A stretch of DNA of 64,000 nucleotides, from contig NZ_JACHIV010000001.1 in the NCBI RefSeq assembly GCF_014203325.1, positions 372,001 through 436,000 on the forward strand, given 5' to 3'. The notes beneath the pieces are model-generated. The model saw only the letters and a program-made list of their open reading frames with translations, made no database searches and was not told the DNA's origin. The translations under genes were made by a program, and so were the position numbers. The DNA is from Saccharopolyspora gloriosae (GTDB lineage: Bacteria; Actinomycetota; Actinomycetes; Mycobacteriales; Pseudonocardiaceae). Below, piece after piece: positions 62,921-64,000 of the stretch; the first letter of the stretch is position 1; every line of letters begins with the position of its first letter.

Positions 62921-63010
62921 GTCAGCGGCGAAGCCGTGCCTCGTGGCGGAGCCACTTGGGAAAAAGATCCCGCAGCGACAGACCGACCGAGGTTCCGCTA
63001 CCCGACCACT
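62921..63010 (-). repeat. Dispersed intergenic inverted-repeat element, truncated copy D
   Basis: Read on the minus strand it starts GGTCGGGTAGCGGAACC, continues to GGGATCTTTTTCCCAAGTGG and CTCCGCCACGAGG, then jumps directly to CACGGCTTCGCCGCTGAC, lacking the second half of the inner stem and the right outer arm. It therefore looks like a copy with an internal deletion. It lies between convergent yidC and the sortase gene. Confidence 0.75.
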
Positions 63011-63026
63011 ACGCAGCTCATCCGCG

Positions 63027-63665
63027 TCATGCCGGAGTAGCCACGACGATGCGGTTTTCGTCGTATCCGAGGTCGCCGCCGACGTACCGGCCACCGCAGG
63101 TGACCAGCACGAGCCGGTGCTCGCCGCCTTGGCCGAACAGGTCCGCCGCGCGGGCGGGCAGTTCTTCCTTGGTCAGCGTGACGATCTCGGAGACGCGGTA
63201 GCGCCACTCCGTGCCGTCGTCGTCGACGACGGTGACCTCCTGGTCCGGAGCGGAGTCCCACAGCTCTTCGAACGGTCCGACGGCGCCCTTCCAGTTCACG
63301 TGCCCGGCCAGCACCGTCGCGCCCTTGGGGGAGTCCAGACCGGCACCCCACCAGGTGGCTTCGCCGACGCCGTCCGGCACCGGGAGGGTCCCGGACCGGT
63401 CGATCTCCTTGCGCACCAGCTCCGCCTGGCCGCCCTGCGGCAACCGGACGGTGCCCGGCGGTTGGCCCGCCGGGACGTGCACCGGCTGCGGCGGCAGGTC
63501 CGCGACCTGCACCGGAGCCGGTTGCGCCGGTGGTGGTGCCGCGGCCGGGGCCGACTGCTCAGCGCCACCCCGGAGCAGCGTGCCCGCCACGACGGCGACC
63601 ACCGCGACCAGCCCGACCACGCCGGCCAGGACCAGCGTGAGCAGGCGCCGCCGCTGCGCGATCAA
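63027..63665 (-). CDS. Class F sortase
   Basis: A 212-residue transpeptidase anchored by one N-terminal helix (LLTLVLAGVVGLVAVVAVVAG) and followed by a Pro/Ala-rich spacer. The catalytic triad is His in ATVLAGHVNW, Cys in LVLVTCGG, and Arg in YDENRIVVA. Class F enzymes in actinobacteria attach surface proteins with LPXTG-like signals; a few act on other motifs. The start is TTG 63665, whose TTGA overlaps the TGA of the upstream gene, so translation is coupled. Confidence 0.9.
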   Translation of the reverse strand: MIAQRRRLLTLVLAGVVGLVAVVAVVAGTLLRGGAEQSAPAAAPPPAQPAPVQVADLPPQPVHVPAGQPPGTVRLPQGGQAELVRKEIDRSGTLPVPDGVGEATWWGAGLDSPKGATVLAGHVNWKGAVGPFEELWDSAPDQEVTVVDDDGTEWRYRVSEIVTLTKEELPARAADLFGQGGEHRLVLVTCGGRYVGGDLGYDENRIVVATPA

Positions 63666-64000
63666 CGCTCACCCGCCGATACGAGCCGCTTGCGCCACGC
63701 CGCGCCACCGGCCACCGCGGCGCCGGTGAGCGTCAGCGCACCGAGTCCGAGCAGTCCGGGGGACAGGGCGCCGGTGTCCTCGGCGGCCACGACGCCACCG
63801 CTGACACCCGGGTCACCGGCCGGGATGAAGATCGGCACGGTGGGGGTGTTGGCCTTGTTCGTCACGGTCAGCGTCAGGGTGCCGCCGGGTTCGACGGTGC
63901 CCACGACCGACGGCGGGTTCGCCGCGTCGAACGCTTCCTCGTAGCCCTGCGCGGGAGCCACCTCGGTGATCTTGATCTCTTGCGGGGTGCGCAGGTCCGC
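63662..64000 (-). CDS. Membrane-anchored surface protein upstream of the sortase (5' end missing)
   Basis: At least 112 residues are visible; the 5' end lies beyond the window. The sequence runs from ADLRTPQEIKITEVAPAQGY through a beta-rich segment (VVGTVEPGGTLTLTVTNKAN) to a C-terminal helix (LLGLGALTLTGAAVAGGAAW) and a basic end RKRLVSAGER. This is the layout of a wall-anchored protein (sorting-signal region, helix, positive tail), but no clear LPXTG is seen: EDTGALSP lies where it would be expected. Likely a substrate or partner of the class F sortase whose TTG start overlaps its stop. Confidence 0.7.
   Translation of the reverse strand, partial: ADLRTPQEIKITEVAPAQGYEEAFDAANPPSVVGTVEPGGTLTLTVTNKANTPTVPIFIPAGDPGVSGGVVAAEDTGALSPGLLGLGALTLTGAAVAGGAAWRKRLVSAGER

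Overview
The window is chromosomal DNA from a high-GC actinomycete. Third codon positions are almost all G or C, GTG starts are common, mycothiol-type enzyme relatives are present, and the order prs-glmU (minus) / TetR - mfd - mazG - lytic transglycosylase lipoprotein - eno - ftsB/divIC - DUF501 - ppx2 (plus) is the order known in Mycobacterium tuberculosis (Rv1017c to Rv1026). The accessory content (DUF574 methyltransferase, Uma2 nuclease, nSTAND/WD40 protein, class F sortase, orphan type VII secretion targets) points to the Pseudonocardiales, perhaps Saccharopolyspora or a relative. The genus is an inference.

Layout. 1-9.2 kb: rplY (cut by the edge), then a block inserted between rplY and prs (HxlR regulator with a divergent NAD(P)-binding protein, an Nramp-like transporter, a nitroreductase), then prs and glmU on the minus strand, a diguanylate cyclase and tRNA-Gln. 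9.4-31.6 kb: a conserved housekeeping core with a desaturase, TetR, mfd, LCP ligase, SurA-like lipoprotein, mazG, three lytic-transglycosylase-type wall proteins, eno, ftsB, DUF501 and ppx2. Uma2, a PQQ-type sugar dehydrogenase lipoprotein and an AidB-like acyl-CoA dehydrogenase are interleaved. 31.8-37.4 kb: a complete five-gene Dpp/Opp peptide ABC transporter with its own terminator. 37.5-44.3 kb: accessory genes (DUF574 methyltransferase, S10 peptidase, family 5 uracil-DNA glycosylase, an orphan ESX/type VII target cluster, an SRPBCC gene relic, a VapBC-like pair). 44.7-48.4 kb: type II NADH dehydrogenase, then a small peptide ORF plus an ATP-grasp ligase of the graspetide type, followed by a UAA-anticodon tRNA with a class I fold and two strong hairpins. 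48.4-64 kb: a 1365-residue nSTAND-WD40 protein, glycan-modifying genes, an ECF sigma factor with a SnoaL tail, an orphan histidine kinase, recQ, a second-type yidC and a class F sortase translationally coupled to a surface protein.

The features most worth attention are the peptide/ATP-grasp/tRNA cluster at 46.1-47.8 kb, which has a TTA codon in the peptide and a nearby UUA-reading tRNA; a family of intergenic nested inverted repeats present in four copies; and a high frequency of promoters whose -10 box sits 6-7 nt before the start codon, suggesting leaderless mRNAs.
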